Shown: positions 17,201-26,712, numbered from the stretch's first letter. The stretch: DNA of 64,000 nt from Vibrio sp. 10N.286.49.B1 (GCF_002873335.1 NZ_MCUW01000012.1:394275-458274), one strand, 5' to 3'. Numbers and translations: made by a program. Notes: generated from the sequence alone by a model not told the origin.

Positions 17201-18463
17201 CTACTCTTCAGTTTTTAACGTCGGTGATAATTGTGTTGTCGCACCGCGCCCAAGGCGATTGATGGCGGACTCTAAAAGCGCTAAAGACGCTTGAATTTGA
17301 TCTAAGGGAGAAGCAAAATTCATCCGATAGAAGTTCTCATCAGGCTCACCAAACCAAGTCCCCGGAGTAAGGGCTAGCTTTGCTTCCTTCGTCAATAATA
17401 CCTTTAGTGATTGTGAGCCTAATCGTAAATCAGAAAAATCAAACCAGATCTGGTTGGTTCCCTCTGGTATAAACACCTTCACGTGCGGCACTTTATCAGC
17501 CATAAAGGCCACTATCCAATTACGAGTATTTTGCGTATAGGCCAAAAACGCATCAAACCAAGCCTTACCGTGCTGGTAAGCCGCAACCGTTGCATACGTG
17601 GTAAAAACATTACCGTGGTCAAGAGACATAGAGGCTGCGGTTGCTTTAATCTTATCTCGCAGCAACTCATTATCGCTGTATATGTAACCGTTCGATAAGC
17701 TATTTAAGCCAAAGTTTTTCGCTGGCGAACCAATGATGGTTAAACTCTTGTCATAGCCTAATGTTGTCATGCTGGTAAACGTTGCTCCATCAAACACGAT
17801 GTCCCCGTGCACCTCGTCGCTAATAATAATAACCTGATATTTTTTCGCGATTGAGGTCAAGCGTACTAACTCTTCTTTTGTCCATACTCGGCCGACTGGA
17901 TTATGAGGATTGCAAAGCAGTACCATTTTCACTTTTCCGCTTTGCAATTTCGTTTCGAAGTCCTCAAAATCAATCACATAACGACCACCTTCCACCTTCA
18001 ATGTGTTATTCACTGCTTGGCGACCAGCAGACTCTATGAGTCGACGAAACTGATGATAAACCGGAGTTTGAATTAACACCCCGTCACCCTCTTGAGTGAA
18101 ATCACGAATCAATAATGCGATGGCACTCAATACACCCGGAACTTGAACAAAATGATCGGCGTTAAGTTTGAGGCCATGACGTTCTTTATTCCATGCAGAA
18201 ATCGCTTGAAATACCGTTTTAGAGTCAAATTCATACGAGTAGGTTTCTCGGCTTACCAGTTGCTGCATTGCTTGTGTAATGGGTGATGCAATCGGAAAAT
18301 CCATATCGGCAATCCAATAAGGCACAACCTCTTGACTGCCATAAATTTGACTAAGCATGTTTTCATCATGCTTGATAAATTTATCGGCAATATCAGTGCG
18401 GCTCGGCGTGACGTTGAACGCCGTAAATGAATCTGGTAAAGCGTTAGGTTTTGAGTAAGGCAA
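17201..18463 (-). CDS. MalY/PatB-type PLP enzyme (cystathionine beta-lyase or aminotransferase)
   Basis: A 420-residue fold-type I PLP enzyme. The IADMDFPIASPI motif near residue 50, LLCNPHNPVGR, ISDEVHGDIVF and the PLP lysine in IGSPAKNFGLNSLSN are those of the MalY/PatB group. Members cleave carbon-sulfur bonds of cystathionine or cysteine, giving pyruvate, ammonia and a thiol or sulfide. It is the first gene of an operon with a rhodanese-like protein. The N-terminus is about 25 residues longer than in E. coli MalY, so a later start is possible. Confidence 0.85.
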   Translation of the reverse strand: MPYSKPNALPDSFTAFNVTPSRTDIADKFIKHDENMLSQIYGSQEVVPYWIADMDFPIASPITQAMQQLVSRETYSYEFDSKTVFQAISAWNKERHGLKLNADHFVQVPGVLSAIALLIRDFTQEGDGVLIQTPVYHQFRRLIESAGRQAVNNTLKVEGGRYVIDFEDFETKLQSGKVKMVLLCNPHNPVGRVWTKEELVRLTSIAKKYQVIIISDEVHGDIVFDGATFTSMTTLGYDKSLTIIGSPAKNFGLNSLSNGYIYSDNELLRDKIKATAASMSLDHGNVFTTYATVAAYQHGKAWFDAFLAYTQNTRNWIVAFMADKVPHVKVFIPEGTNQIWFDFSDLRLGSQSLKVLLTKEAKLALTPGTWFGEPDENFYRMNFASPLDQIQASLALLESAINRLGRGATTQLSPTLKTEE

Positions 18464-18693
18464 GGGGTTTCTCCAGTCTAAGTCGTTTTATACTAATAAG
18501 ACGAAATAAAGAGAAAAAAGACGCAAAACGATCGTATGTAATTAAGGGAAATATAGAGACATGATTTAACTTATTGATATTAAACCAATGAGAATGAACA
18601 ATAAGAGACTCGTAGGCTAAGTGAAGATGAGCATCGAGCCGTCATCGTCATAAGAAGTGATGTCATCAATATCTTGACCACATCACCGCAGAT

Positions 18694-19248
18694 TCATTTT
18701 ACGACTTTAGAGATATAGGGAACATTTCTCAGCTTGTCGTTCCAAGGAAGACCGTAACCAACCAAAAGGTCATCGTTTGTCATTTCGTAAGCAAAATACT
18801 GAGTGGCATCAATAAAGACTCGACTCGGCTTAACAAACAGTGTGGCAATTGACAGCGACTTAACCTCATAATTATCCGCTAAGTGCTGAATCAGCCGCTT
18901 CATTGTACCGCCAGATTCAATCGCATCATCAACCACAATGACATGTCGATCTGTCAGATCAATATTATTGTGATAAACGATATCCGATGTGTTGTTTCTG
19001 TCTCCAGGCGTATGAGGACATGAGATATAATCAAGACTAACCTCAAACGTTAGTTTTCTGACCAAGTCGGCAGTATAAATAATCCCACCAGGCACAACGC
19101 TAATGACAACAGCATCAGTAAATTGTTTGTTTAGCTTTGTGGCTACAATCTCAACGCCCTCCTCGATTTGTTGAGTGCTTAGGACAAGCTCACCTAAGTG
19201 CGGGTGATCCCATTGGTCTTGTTGTTTCTCTAGTTGTGATTTATTCAA
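18694..19248 (-). CDS. Purine-type phosphoribosyltransferase
   Basis: A 184-residue type I phosphoribosyltransferase. VIVVDDAIESGGTMKRLIQHL is the PRPP-binding loop; VISVVPGGIIYTADLVRKL is the upstream phosphate-binding region and LVGYGLPWNDKLRNVPYI the C-terminal purine-side hood, as in hypoxanthine phosphoribosyltransferases. It should convert hypoxanthine or guanine plus PRPP to the nucleotide. The start is a TTG at 19248, supported by AGGTGG nine bases upstream; no in-frame ATG lies nearby. It may be a second hpt-like copy, so I give no gene symbol. Confidence 0.82.
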   Translation of the reverse strand: MNKSQLEKQQDQWDHPHLGELVLSTQQIEEGVEIVATKLNKQFTDAVVISVVPGGIIYTADLVRKLTFEVSLDYISCPHTPGDRNNTSDIVYHNNIDLTDRHVIVVDDAIESGGTMKRLIQHLADNYEVKSLSIATLFVKPSRVFIDATQYFAYEMTNDDLLVGYGLPWNDKLRNVPYISKVVK

Positions 19249-19323
19249 TTTATTTATCCACCTTTCTATTCTTAATCTAGTCTTATGCGGTGACGGTCAC
19301 CAATTCAGGATTTGTCGTTCTCG

Positions 19324-20538
19324 CTACCATTCCGACGACGTCGTTGATGAACACTTCTCCTGACAAGTGCGCCTCTTCACTAATCGCTCACTCATCACAA
19401 ACATTGTGATGCTCAACGCCAATAAAATACCCGGAAAATACGTAAACGAGAGTGTCGCAACGACAACACCAATAACTGGCGGTACAACGGTGGTGCCAAC
19501 GTACGCTGTTGCCATCGTTAAGCTGATAATGGCTTGTGACGCGCGTTTACCAAATCGTTTTGGCGTCAGATGTATGGTGTTTGGGTAAATAGGAGCACAG
19601 CCAACGCCAATAACAATTAAGCTCATTGGCGTCATCACGTCTGGAATCGGAACGATAAGCCCTACTACCCCAACCATTATCATTATTAAGCCACCACGAA
19701 TCAGCGACTCTTCTTTAACATGGTCTGCGAGCATGCCACACACAAAGCGCCCTGCGGTAATCCCCAAGTAATACATTGCCGTCCAAAATGCAGCATCTGC
19801 CGGCGACATTCCTTTATCAATGGCTAGGTAACTGGCCGCCCACAATCCCGTCCCCGCTTCTAAGGCGCAATAACAAAAAAACAGCAACAATTGAAGCTTA
19901 ACGCCATCAATATTCACTGCTTGACGGTTAGTTATCAGCGAATGGTCGTCCAAACTTTCAGTCGACTCTGCTCGATTCAGCTGCGTCATACTCATGGCTT
20001 TTTTCCACAAGGGTAGCGTCGAGAACAAAACAATCACTAGCACAAATTGAATCATAGCAATGGTGGTATAACCTTCGCGCCACCCATTATTCAAACTCAA
20101 GTATGTGGCCATAATAAGCGGACCAGCCGTCGCCCCTACACCCCAAAAAGAATGAAGATAATTCATGTGCTTAGATTTGTAGTGCAAGGCGACAAAGTTA
20201 TTTAACGCTGCATCCACCGCGCCCGCTCCAATACCTAATGGCACCGCCAATATCACTAACGCGAGGGCATGATGAACAAACGTAAAGCCAAGCAAGGCAC
20301 AAGCCGTCATCAACACGCTGAATGCCACGACTTTACCAGTACCAAAACGATGAATAAGCCGGGTTGCCATCAAGCTCGAACACACAGTGCCGGCGCTGAT
20401 GATGAGGGAGATAATGCCCGCAAATTCCAAGGTTGAATTGAGATCCTGGCTCATCACTGGCCATGATGAGCCTAAAACAGCATCGGGAAGACCGAGACTA
20501 ATAAACGCTAAATAAATAATCGCAAGAAGAAGCAACAT
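19324..20538 (-). CDS. MFS transporter
   Basis: A 404-residue major facilitator with about twelve membrane helices, including FISLGLPDAVLGSSWPVM in helix 1 and ALNNFVALHYKSKHMNYLHSFWGVGATAGP in the first half. This resembles the FucP/YfkF-like sugar or drug porter group, but the substrate is unclear. It is divergent from an AraC-type regulator (20661), which probably controls it. The C-terminus carries a basic, cysteine-containing tail. Confidence 0.82.
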   Translation of the reverse strand: MLLLLAIIYLAFISLGLPDAVLGSSWPVMSQDLNSTLEFAGIISLIISAGTVCSSLMATRLIHRFGTGKVVAFSVLMTACALLGFTFVHHALALVILAVPLGIGAGAVDAALNNFVALHYKSKHMNYLHSFWGVGATAGPLIMATYLSLNNGWREGYTTIAMIQFVLVIVLFSTLPLWKKAMSMTQLNRAESTESLDDHSLITNRQAVNIDGVKLQLLLFFCYCALEAGTGLWAASYLAIDKGMSPADAAFWTAMYYLGITAGRFVCGMLADHVKEESLIRGGLIMIMVGVVGLIVPIPDVMTPMSLIVIGVGCAPIYPNTIHLTPKRFGKRASQAIISLTMATAYVGTTVVPPVIGVVVATLSFTYFPGILLALSITMFVMSERLVKRRTCQEKCSSTTSSEW

Positions 20539-20660
20539 AGAGTTTTCACTAAACAGAACAAGTCACACAAAAATCAATATTTGATAAAATACTCTCAAAT
20601 ATTGGTTAACTCTATACTTATGCTACTATAAATTATAATTATCCTACCAAATTCATCATC

Positions 20661-21557
20661 ATGCAGATCTATCACATTGAAACAAATAAAGAAGGTCGAG
20701 AGTTAACGATTCATGGCTCCGATGACTTTCCTTGCGCTTTCTACGACGAACGTTTCTCTGAGTTTATCAATGGTGAAGTCCCATGGCACTGGCATGATGA
20801 AATTGAGGTTGTGTTAGTATTAGAAGGAAGTACCACTCTCGAATATATTGGCACCAGCACCATTATCAATACAGGTGAGGTGGTGCTGATTAATGCGGGG
20901 ATGTTACATAAATTGACTAACCACGGTGACACAGATTGCCACATTCTAAATGTCCTGTTTAAGCCACAAATATTGGGCGGTGTGGATTTTGGTCGCGTGT
21001 ATAAGAAGTACGTCTACCCCGTTATCAACAACCCTGAATTTTTTTGCTATGTATTTGACATCAGCCACCATTGGCATTCCAAAATTATCCAGGAAATGCG
21101 GCAGGCATTCCAAGCCTGGCAACAAGATATTATGGGTTATGAAATCATAATGACCGCCGCACTCATGAAAACTTGGCAACAGCTTTGTCATCATGAACCT
21201 ACCATTTTGTCTAAACACGGCGTATCGTCAATTGGTGAACAACGTATTCACTCTTTACTGAGTTATATTCACTGCAATTACGATGGCAACCTGTCGGTAG
21301 GTAGCATCAGTAAAGCGGCCGCCATTAGTGAAAGTGAATGTTATAGGCTATTCAAGAAAACGCTTAAGTGTACCCCCAATCAATATTTACTCCACTACCG
21401 ACTGCGAAAGGCAACCACCCTGCTACTGAACAGCACTCAATCGATTACCGATATTTCAAACCAATGCGGTTTTAACTGCTCAGCTTATTTCGCTAAACAA
21501 TTTCGCTTGGCTTATAACAAAACACCAAAGCAATTTAGGAAAGAAGAAAACCAATAA
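20661..21557 (+). CDS. AraC-family transcriptional regulator
   Basis: A 298-residue regulator with an N-terminal cupin (about 30-110, with PWHWHDEIEVVLVLEGS) and a C-terminal double helix-turn-helix (about 195-295, with SISKAAAISESECYRLFKKTLKCTPNQYLLHYRLRKATTLL and ITDISNQCGFNCSAYFAKQFR). These members sense a small molecule, often a sugar, in the cupin. It is divergent from the MFS gene with about 120 bases between them, so it most likely controls that transporter. The effector is unknown. Confidence 0.87.
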   Translation: MQIYHIETNKEGRELTIHGSDDFPCAFYDERFSEFINGEVPWHWHDEIEVVLVLEGSTTLEYIGTSTIINTGEVVLINAGMLHKLTNHGDTDCHILNVLFKPQILGGVDFGRVYKKYVYPVINNPEFFCYVFDISHHWHSKIIQEMRQAFQAWQQDIMGYEIIMTAALMKTWQQLCHHEPTILSKHGVSSIGEQRIHSLLSYIHCNYDGNLSVGSISKAAAISESECYRLFKKTLKCTPNQYLLHYRLRKATTLLLNSTQSITDISNQCGFNCSAYFAKQFRLAYNKTPKQFRKEENQ

Positions 21558-21921
21558 AATCAATTAACTTCAATTAATCTCAATTATTTCATGCAAACAT
21601 AATTTTTTGTAACCACTACGTGAGTTACCTTCCTAGAACAATGAAGCCATACGACACGTTTCAACTGTGAATTACCCGCGATTGAACTATCGACCACTAA
21701 CGTTTTTATTGGGTGCGTATCTACTGATAACGTCAGAAATAAGTAGGGCGTACTCTTAGTATGATGAACAACATTTAGCCAGAAGATGGCTCCAAGTTCA
21801 TCAATACTATTTGATAAATAAAATCTGATAATTAATTGAAATGGGCTAATCTCTAATTATGGATGTCGCATTGACGCTACGACCAACGTAAAAACATTAC
21901 GATACATAATTAGGGATATTT
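21558..21921. other. Intergenic region upstream of the second cco operon
   Basis: 364 bases without a gene. It starts with three decamer direct repeats (21560-21589, listed separately). A TTGACG hexamer at 21871 may be a -35 box, but no well-spaced -10 hexamer follows. No clear FNR box was found. Confidence 0.5.
21560..21589. repeat. Three 10-bp direct repeats
   Basis: TCAATTA occurs three times, starting at 21560, 21570 and 21580, exactly one helical turn apart, immediately after the AraC stop codon. It may be a protein-binding array or a chance AT-rich repeat. Confidence 0.5.
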
Positions 21922-23319
21922 ATGGTGCAAGAAACTAGGGTAATTAAGGCCTTTATGTTTGCGGCTTTATTTTGGGGCATTGCTGCAATGCTCATCGGTG
22001 TTTCTCTCGCAGCACAGCTTTACTGGCCTCAGCTCAACTTTAGTTCTGAATTTATTCAGTTTGGGCGTCTAAGACCGCTACATACCAACGGCGTCATTTT
22101 CGGGCTCATCTGCAATATCTTAATGGGTGTTTCTCTTTATGTCGTTTGCACCACATCTGAAACAAAATTAGTCTCAAAGAAACTCGCTTGGATTCTATTT
22201 TATGGTTGGCAGGTTTTATTAGTTTTAGGTTATATCACGCTTCCTTTAGGGTTTACGTCAACAAAAGAGTATGCCGAGCTAGAGTGGCCACTCGATATCT
22301 TAATGGCCGCAATGTGGCTGCTATACGCTTATATATTTTTTGCCACCTTAGCAACCAAAAAAACCAAACACATTTTTGTCTCTAATTGGTTTTTCGGCTC
22401 AGTAATAATAATTATTACCATGATTTTCGTGGTCAACAACGCCGTACTGCCCGTCACTCTAACAAAATCGTATTCCATTTTTTCCGGCGCAAGTGACGCG
22501 CTGGTCCAATGGTGGTGGGGACATAACGCTGTTGGTTTCTTATTAACCGCTTCTATCATTGGTATTAATTACTACGTCATTCCCAAAGTCACTGGGCAGC
22601 CCATATACTCCTACCGTCTTTCAATGATTAATTTCTGGGGACTGATTGGGTTCTATACGTGGGCAGGAACTCACCACATGGTTTATTCCTCTATTCCCGA
22701 TTGGATTCAAAATATTGGAATAGTGATGTCCTTGTTACTTTGGTTACCTTCTTGGGCTGGTGCATACAATATATACCGAACGATAACAGCCGATAAAATA
22801 CGTCTAAAAGAAAATTATATTCTTTGGTTTTTCCTATCGTCGATCATCTACTATGCGTTATCAACCGCAGAAGGACCGCTACTGGCAATTCGTTGGTTTA
22901 ACATGATTGCTCACAATACTAACTGGATCATCGGCCACGTTCACTCCGGTGCACTGGGTTGGGTTGGCATGAGCTGTATTGGCGTCTTCTATTACTTCAT
23001 ACCAAAGCTGTTTGGAAAATCTGAGCTCTGGTCAATGAAATTGGTCAAAATCCATTTCTATTTCGCCAGTATTGGGATACTGCTCTACATTGTCGCACTA
23101 TGGATTGCAGGTATTGCTCAGGGCGTAATGTGGCAGGCTCAGGAAGACACTGGAGCTCTCACCTATAGCTTTGTAGATACGCTTAGATTTATCTCACCTT
23201 ATATGTTTATTCGCTTTCTAGGGGGGGCGTTCTATGTCTCTGGCATGTTCATTATGGCCTACAACCTCTACAAAACCGTAACCGCCTATTCTGTCTCAAC
23301 TAAAACAGTGGAGGGATAA
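21922..23319 (+). CDS. ccoN: cbb3 oxidase catalytic subunit I, second copy
   Basis: A 465-residue CcoN paralogue of the one at 12-13.5 kb. All ligands are intact: RPLHTNGVIFG, WWWGHNAVGFLL, TWAGTHHMVYSS and IIGHVHSGALGW. AGGG lies seven bases before the ATG. It heads an operon with ccoO, a c4-fused ccoP and a tsdA-like gene. Unlike the first ccoN it has WAGAY where the other has WGGAF with a G9 run. Confidence 0.95.
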   Translation: MVQETRVIKAFMFAALFWGIAAMLIGVSLAAQLYWPQLNFSSEFIQFGRLRPLHTNGVIFGLICNILMGVSLYVVCTTSETKLVSKKLAWILFYGWQVLLVLGYITLPLGFTSTKEYAELEWPLDILMAAMWLLYAYIFFATLATKKTKHIFVSNWFFGSVIIIITMIFVVNNAVLPVTLTKSYSIFSGASDALVQWWWGHNAVGFLLTASIIGINYYVIPKVTGQPIYSYRLSMINFWGLIGFYTWAGTHHMVYSSIPDWIQNIGIVMSLLLWLPSWAGAYNIYRTITADKIRLKENYILWFFLSSIIYYALSTAEGPLLAIRWFNMIAHNTNWIIGHVHSGALGWVGMSCIGVFYYFIPKLFGKSELWSMKLVKIHFYFASIGILLYIVALWIAGIAQGVMWQAQEDTGALTYSFVDTLRFISPYMFIRFLGGAFYVSGMFIMAYNLYKTVTAYSVSTKTVEG

Positions 23320-23322
23320 ACG

Positions 23323-23940
23323 ATGAGTTTTAATATGACTAAATCTGTCGTCGCTTTTATTGTTATTTCCTTTGGTGTTGCTGCGTTCTCTTTCGTTGTC
23401 TGGGTCTTGCCCGGTTTTTTTATAACGCCCCATTTAGCAAAGCTCACCGATGCCAAACCATACTCCCCTCTACAGCTAGAGGGACGTGATGTCTATATGT
23501 CTCAAGGGTGTCATGTTTGCCATACTCAAATGGTCAGAAACCTAGAAGCTGAGCGTTTGCGTTACGGACGAGCGAACAAAATGGAAGATGACATTTACGA
23601 GCATACTTTCCTATGGGGCTCCTCTCGTATCGGTCCCGACCTAACGAATATCGGTTTGAAATACACAGAAGATTGGCAGATCCAACATTTAAAAGATCCA
23701 CAAAGTTTAGTTCCTGAATCAATTATGCCGCCATTTATCTGGCTATTTGATCAACCTGTAGACAGCTCCATTACCGCTAAAAAGATGCAAGCATTGCGTG
23801 AGCTGGGTGTGCCATATAGTGACGAAGAGATAGCCAATGCCGAGCAAGCAGTGAACGGTAAAACTAAAGGCGATGCACTGGTCGCCTATTTAATGAGTTT
23901 GGGTGTTGATACACATAAGAATAAGAAGGACTTACAATGA
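23323..23940 (+). CDS. ccoO: cbb3 oxidase subunit II, second copy
   Basis: A 205-residue CcoO with an N-terminal membrane helix (about 8-30) and a haem c site in CHVCHTQMVRNL. The segment GRANKMEDDIYEHTFLWGSSRIGPDL and a SIMPPFIWLF methionine-ligand motif match the family. It starts three bases after ccoN and its stop overlaps the ccoP start (ATGA), so the three are translationally coupled. Confidence 0.95.
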   Translation: MSFNMTKSVVAFIVISFGVAAFSFVVWVLPGFFITPHLAKLTDAKPYSPLQLEGRDVYMSQGCHVCHTQMVRNLEAERLRYGRANKMEDDIYEHTFLWGSSRIGPDLTNIGLKYTEDWQIQHLKDPQSLVPESIMPPFIWLFDQPVDSSITAKKMQALRELGVPYSDEEIANAEQAVNGKTKGDALVAYLMSLGVDTHKNKKDLQ

Positions 23941-25391
23941 GTAACTTCTGGTTAGGTTGGGCAAGCTTTTTTACTATTCTATTCCTTCTTATCATGATTG
24001 CTGTCGTGGTGTCTCCCTATCGACGAAATAAACAGGCAGACAAAAACAAAACCCTAATGACTTTTGACGGTGTTAAAGAAAACGATGCGCCTATCCCTGG
24101 TATCGTATTTTTTGGTTACCTCACTTTTTTTATCGGGGCATTTGTTTATTTACTACTATTCCCTGGTATTGCATCTTGGAAAGGCGTACTCAACTGGACT
24201 GGTGAAAACGATTCCGTCAATGGTCATATCAAAAACCCTGATCACGAGATTGCTCAGCTACTGGCAACACCCACGAACACCCCTCTGACGGTACTTGCAA
24301 AAAATAGAGATCTTACTAATGCGGGTGAATCACTGTTTAAAGATAACTGTGCAGCCTGTCATACTGAATCCGCTGAAGGGCAATATAACTATCCTAACTT
24401 GATCGATAAGGATTGGCTGTATGGCGGGAATGACCAACACATTGTCAGCTCAATTACTCATGGTCGCCACGGAATGATGCCCGCTTGGTCGCCCCAGCTT
24501 ACCGACCCTCAGATATCCGAACTCACCGACTATGTGATGAATATCAATAATGCAAAAGAGCCCAATGCTCTATTCACTGATAATTGTAGCGCTTGTCATG
24601 GTCCGGACGGGAAAGGGAATCAAGCGATAGGCGCTGCGAACTTGACCGATGATGTCTGGCTACATGGTGGGACAAAACAAGAGATACATCATTCTATTGC
24701 TACCGGCTTCAACAATCAGATGCCTGCTTTTGATGCCCGTTTTAGCGATAATCAAATCTTACTCGTTGGCGCTTACCTGCGAAGCATTCAAACGGATTAC
24801 AAGGTTGAACCGTCAGCGCCATTAAGCCAAACAGCAGATACAAATAGTCTTAGCAAGATACCAGCGGCTGCAGAAAGTTGTATTGCCTGTCACGGTAAGA
24901 ATGGAGAGGGCCAAGGGGACGTTGCACCTAAGCTCGCAGGGCTCTCAGCACACTACATTCAAAATCAACTGCATAATTTTCAAAGTGGCCTAAGACAAAA
25001 TGCTACGATGAAATCTATGGTTGTCAGGTTAGATAAAAAGTCCATTGAAGACGTATCGCAATACTATGCCAAACAAACATCACCTCATAGCAAAATCTCT
25101 CCACGAGGAGCGCAGGTTATCTACAACGATCCTGCTGCCCGTCTTGTCAATCAAGGCGACTGGCAACGACAAATTCCTTCATGTGTCACCTGCCATGGTA
25201 CCGACACTCTAGGGGTGGATAACTTTCCACGCCTCGCTGGACAAAACGCAGCATACCTAGAGAATCAATTACTTGACTGGCAACAAAATAAACGTACTGG
25301 TGACCACGACAATATGATGAAAAATATTGCTGTCAAACTCTCCAGCGACGAGATAAAAGCCGTTGCTAATTACCTTTCAAAAATGAAATAG
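23937..25391 (+). CDS. ccoP: CcoP (cbb3 subunit III) fused to a diheme cytochrome c4/TsdB-like domain
   Basis: A 484-residue tetrahaem protein. Residues 1-290 are CcoP: two membrane helices (about 5-25 and 55-75), FDGVKENDAPIPG, and haem sites CAACH (138-142) and CSACH (217-221). Residues 310-484 form a cytochrome c4-like module with CIACH (315-319), PKLAGLSAHYIQNQLHNFQSG, CVTCH (416-420) and PRLAGQNAAYLENQLLDWQ. This is the fold of TsdB, known in other bacteria as the electron acceptor of TsdA. The next gene is tsdA-like, so the fused module is well placed to take its electrons into the oxidase. Confidence 0.93.
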   Translation: MSNFWLGWASFFTILFLLIMIAVVVSPYRRNKQADKNKTLMTFDGVKENDAPIPGIVFFGYLTFFIGAFVYLLLFPGIASWKGVLNWTGENDSVNGHIKNPDHEIAQLLATPTNTPLTVLAKNRDLTNAGESLFKDNCAACHTESAEGQYNYPNLIDKDWLYGGNDQHIVSSITHGRHGMMPAWSPQLTDPQISELTDYVMNINNAKEPNALFTDNCSACHGPDGKGNQAIGAANLTDDVWLHGGTKQEIHHSIATGFNNQMPAFDARFSDNQILLVGAYLRSIQTDYKVEPSAPLSQTADTNSLSKIPAAAESCIACHGKNGEGQGDVAPKLAGLSAHYIQNQLHNFQSGLRQNATMKSMVVRLDKKSIEDVSQYYAKQTSPHSKISPRGAQVIYNDPAARLVNQGDWQRQIPSCVTCHGTDTLGVDNFPRLAGQNAAYLENQLLDWQQNKRTGDHDNMMKNIAVKLSSDEIKAVANYLSKMK

Positions 25392-25400
25392 GAGCTAAAA

Positions 25401-26474
25401 ATGAAGCCGATACTGACATTATTTACGCTGCTGTTTCCATTACTCGCTTACGCGGATCACTCTGATTTAATAGAAAAACAACCCGATCTGCCGTCGGTGG
25501 CTAAGGTCGAAGGGAGTGAGAACCACGTACCTTATGAGTTAACAACAATCCCTGACACACCTTTCGGTGAAAAAGTTAAACGGGGATATCAATTTATGAC
25601 GAACTCGCAAAGGATGCGTGACAAATATGTTTTCAATGAACAGAACTGCACTAACTGCCACTTGTCATCAGGTCGATTGCCCAATGCCGCACCAATGGGC
25701 GCTTCCTTTTTTGCTTACCCTGCTTACCGTTCAAAAAACAAGCATGTAAACTCTTATCAAGAACGAGTCCAAGGTTGCTTTATTTATTCAATGAATGGCG
25801 TCATGCCAGCGACTGATAGCGATGTACTTGTCGACTTTTCCGCATACGCTTATTGGTTGGGCGTTACAACGCTATACAACATGAATGGATTAAAAGGGCT
25901 GCCCGTGCCAGAGGTTTCTGATAAGCAGCTCCTAACAGGCGGAAAAGTCGATGATTTCCCATTTCATCCGGAATTGCAAAAAGCACTAGATAAAGCAGGC
26001 AGTACCGTGGATACGAGAGCTAAAATGCCTGGTCGTGGTTTTCCTCAATTGGCAAAGCCAGAGCTAACTCCCGACTATAAACGTGGCGAACTGGTATTTC
26101 AGAAGCATTGTGCCGCTTGCCATGGTACAGACGGACAAGGCAAAGAAGTCGCCGGTATAAAATCGTTACCGCCACTTTGGGGAGACAATAGCTACAATTG
26201 GGGTGCAGGCATGCACAAATTCTCCACGTCTGCCGCGTTTATCTATGAAAATATGCCCCTGGGGAAAAGTATACAGCTCACGACACAACAAGCTTGGGAT
26301 GTTGCAATTTTTATGAACTCTCACGAAAGACCACAAGACCCTAGATATAAGAACTCAACGGCTGAAACTAAGAAAACGTATCACAGTAAAAATAGTGCCT
26401 ATGGAGAGACCATCAATGGTGTCACGCTGGGAAGTTCTCCACTCGAAGAACACCATGCCACAAACAAACACTAA
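25401..26474 (+). CDS. tsdA: TsdA-like diheme thiosulfate dehydrogenase / tetrathionate reductase
   Basis: A 357-residue periplasmic cytochrome with a signal peptide (MKPILTLFTLLFPLLAYA). Haem sites are CTNCH (83-87, followed by LSSGR) and CAACH (237-241). The family features are present: PAYRSKN, ERVQGCFIYSMNG with the conserved cysteine (126) that ligates haem 1 in TsdA, and a C-terminal class I cytochrome domain. TsdA oxidises two thiosulfate to tetrathionate, or runs in reverse. GGAG precedes the ATG; the gene follows ccoP by nine bases. In this operon the oxidative direction, with oxygen as acceptor, is the likely one. Activity is inferred from family and context. Confidence 0.85.
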   Translation: MKPILTLFTLLFPLLAYADHSDLIEKQPDLPSVAKVEGSENHVPYELTTIPDTPFGEKVKRGYQFMTNSQRMRDKYVFNEQNCTNCHLSSGRLPNAAPMGASFFAYPAYRSKNKHVNSYQERVQGCFIYSMNGVMPATDSDVLVDFSAYAYWLGVTTLYNMNGLKGLPVPEVSDKQLLTGGKVDDFPFHPELQKALDKAGSTVDTRAKMPGRGFPQLAKPELTPDYKRGELVFQKHCAACHGTDGQGKEVAGIKSLPPLWGDNSYNWGAGMHKFSTSAAFIYENMPLGKSIQLTTQQAWDVAIFMNSHERPQDPRYKNSTAETKKTYHSKNSAYGETINGVTLGSSPLEEHHATNKH

Positions 26475-26507
26475 TGCTTGATTTTTCTTCGTTCTTCACC
26501 ACCATCA

Positions 26508-26552
26508 AAATGGTGCCAGTGACTCTTCAGTCACTGGCACCATTTCTATTTT
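26508..26552 (+). terminator. Strong terminator of the ccoNOP-tsdA operon
   Basis: A perfect 17-bp stem with a CTTC loop (arm AAATGGTGCCAGTGACT), followed by CTATTTTG. It lies just after the tsdA stop codon. Confidence 0.85.
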
Positions 26553-26683
26553 GACAGAGGGTTTACTGCCCTGACATGTCTTATTCTGAATAGGGTTCAA
26601 AAGAAGCCACTTTCAGGCCTCTATATCAACCCGTCGTATTAAAAAGCCCATAAAATCGATCGCATTTATTGGCTTATGGCATA

Positions 26684-26712
26684 CAAAAATAGCCACCTAT
26701 TCAGTGACTATT
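26684..26712 (-). terminator. Terminator of yjjG
   Basis: On the minus strand AATAGTCAC pairs with GTGGCTATT (one G-T pair) around a 7-base loop, followed by a T-run. It lies about 25 bases beyond the yjjG stop. Confidence 0.65.

Noticed and set aside
20630..20650. Fur-like sequence before the AraC gene (AATTATAATTATC)
   Set aside because: Only about 12 of 19 positions match by hand count, near the background for AT-rich DNA.
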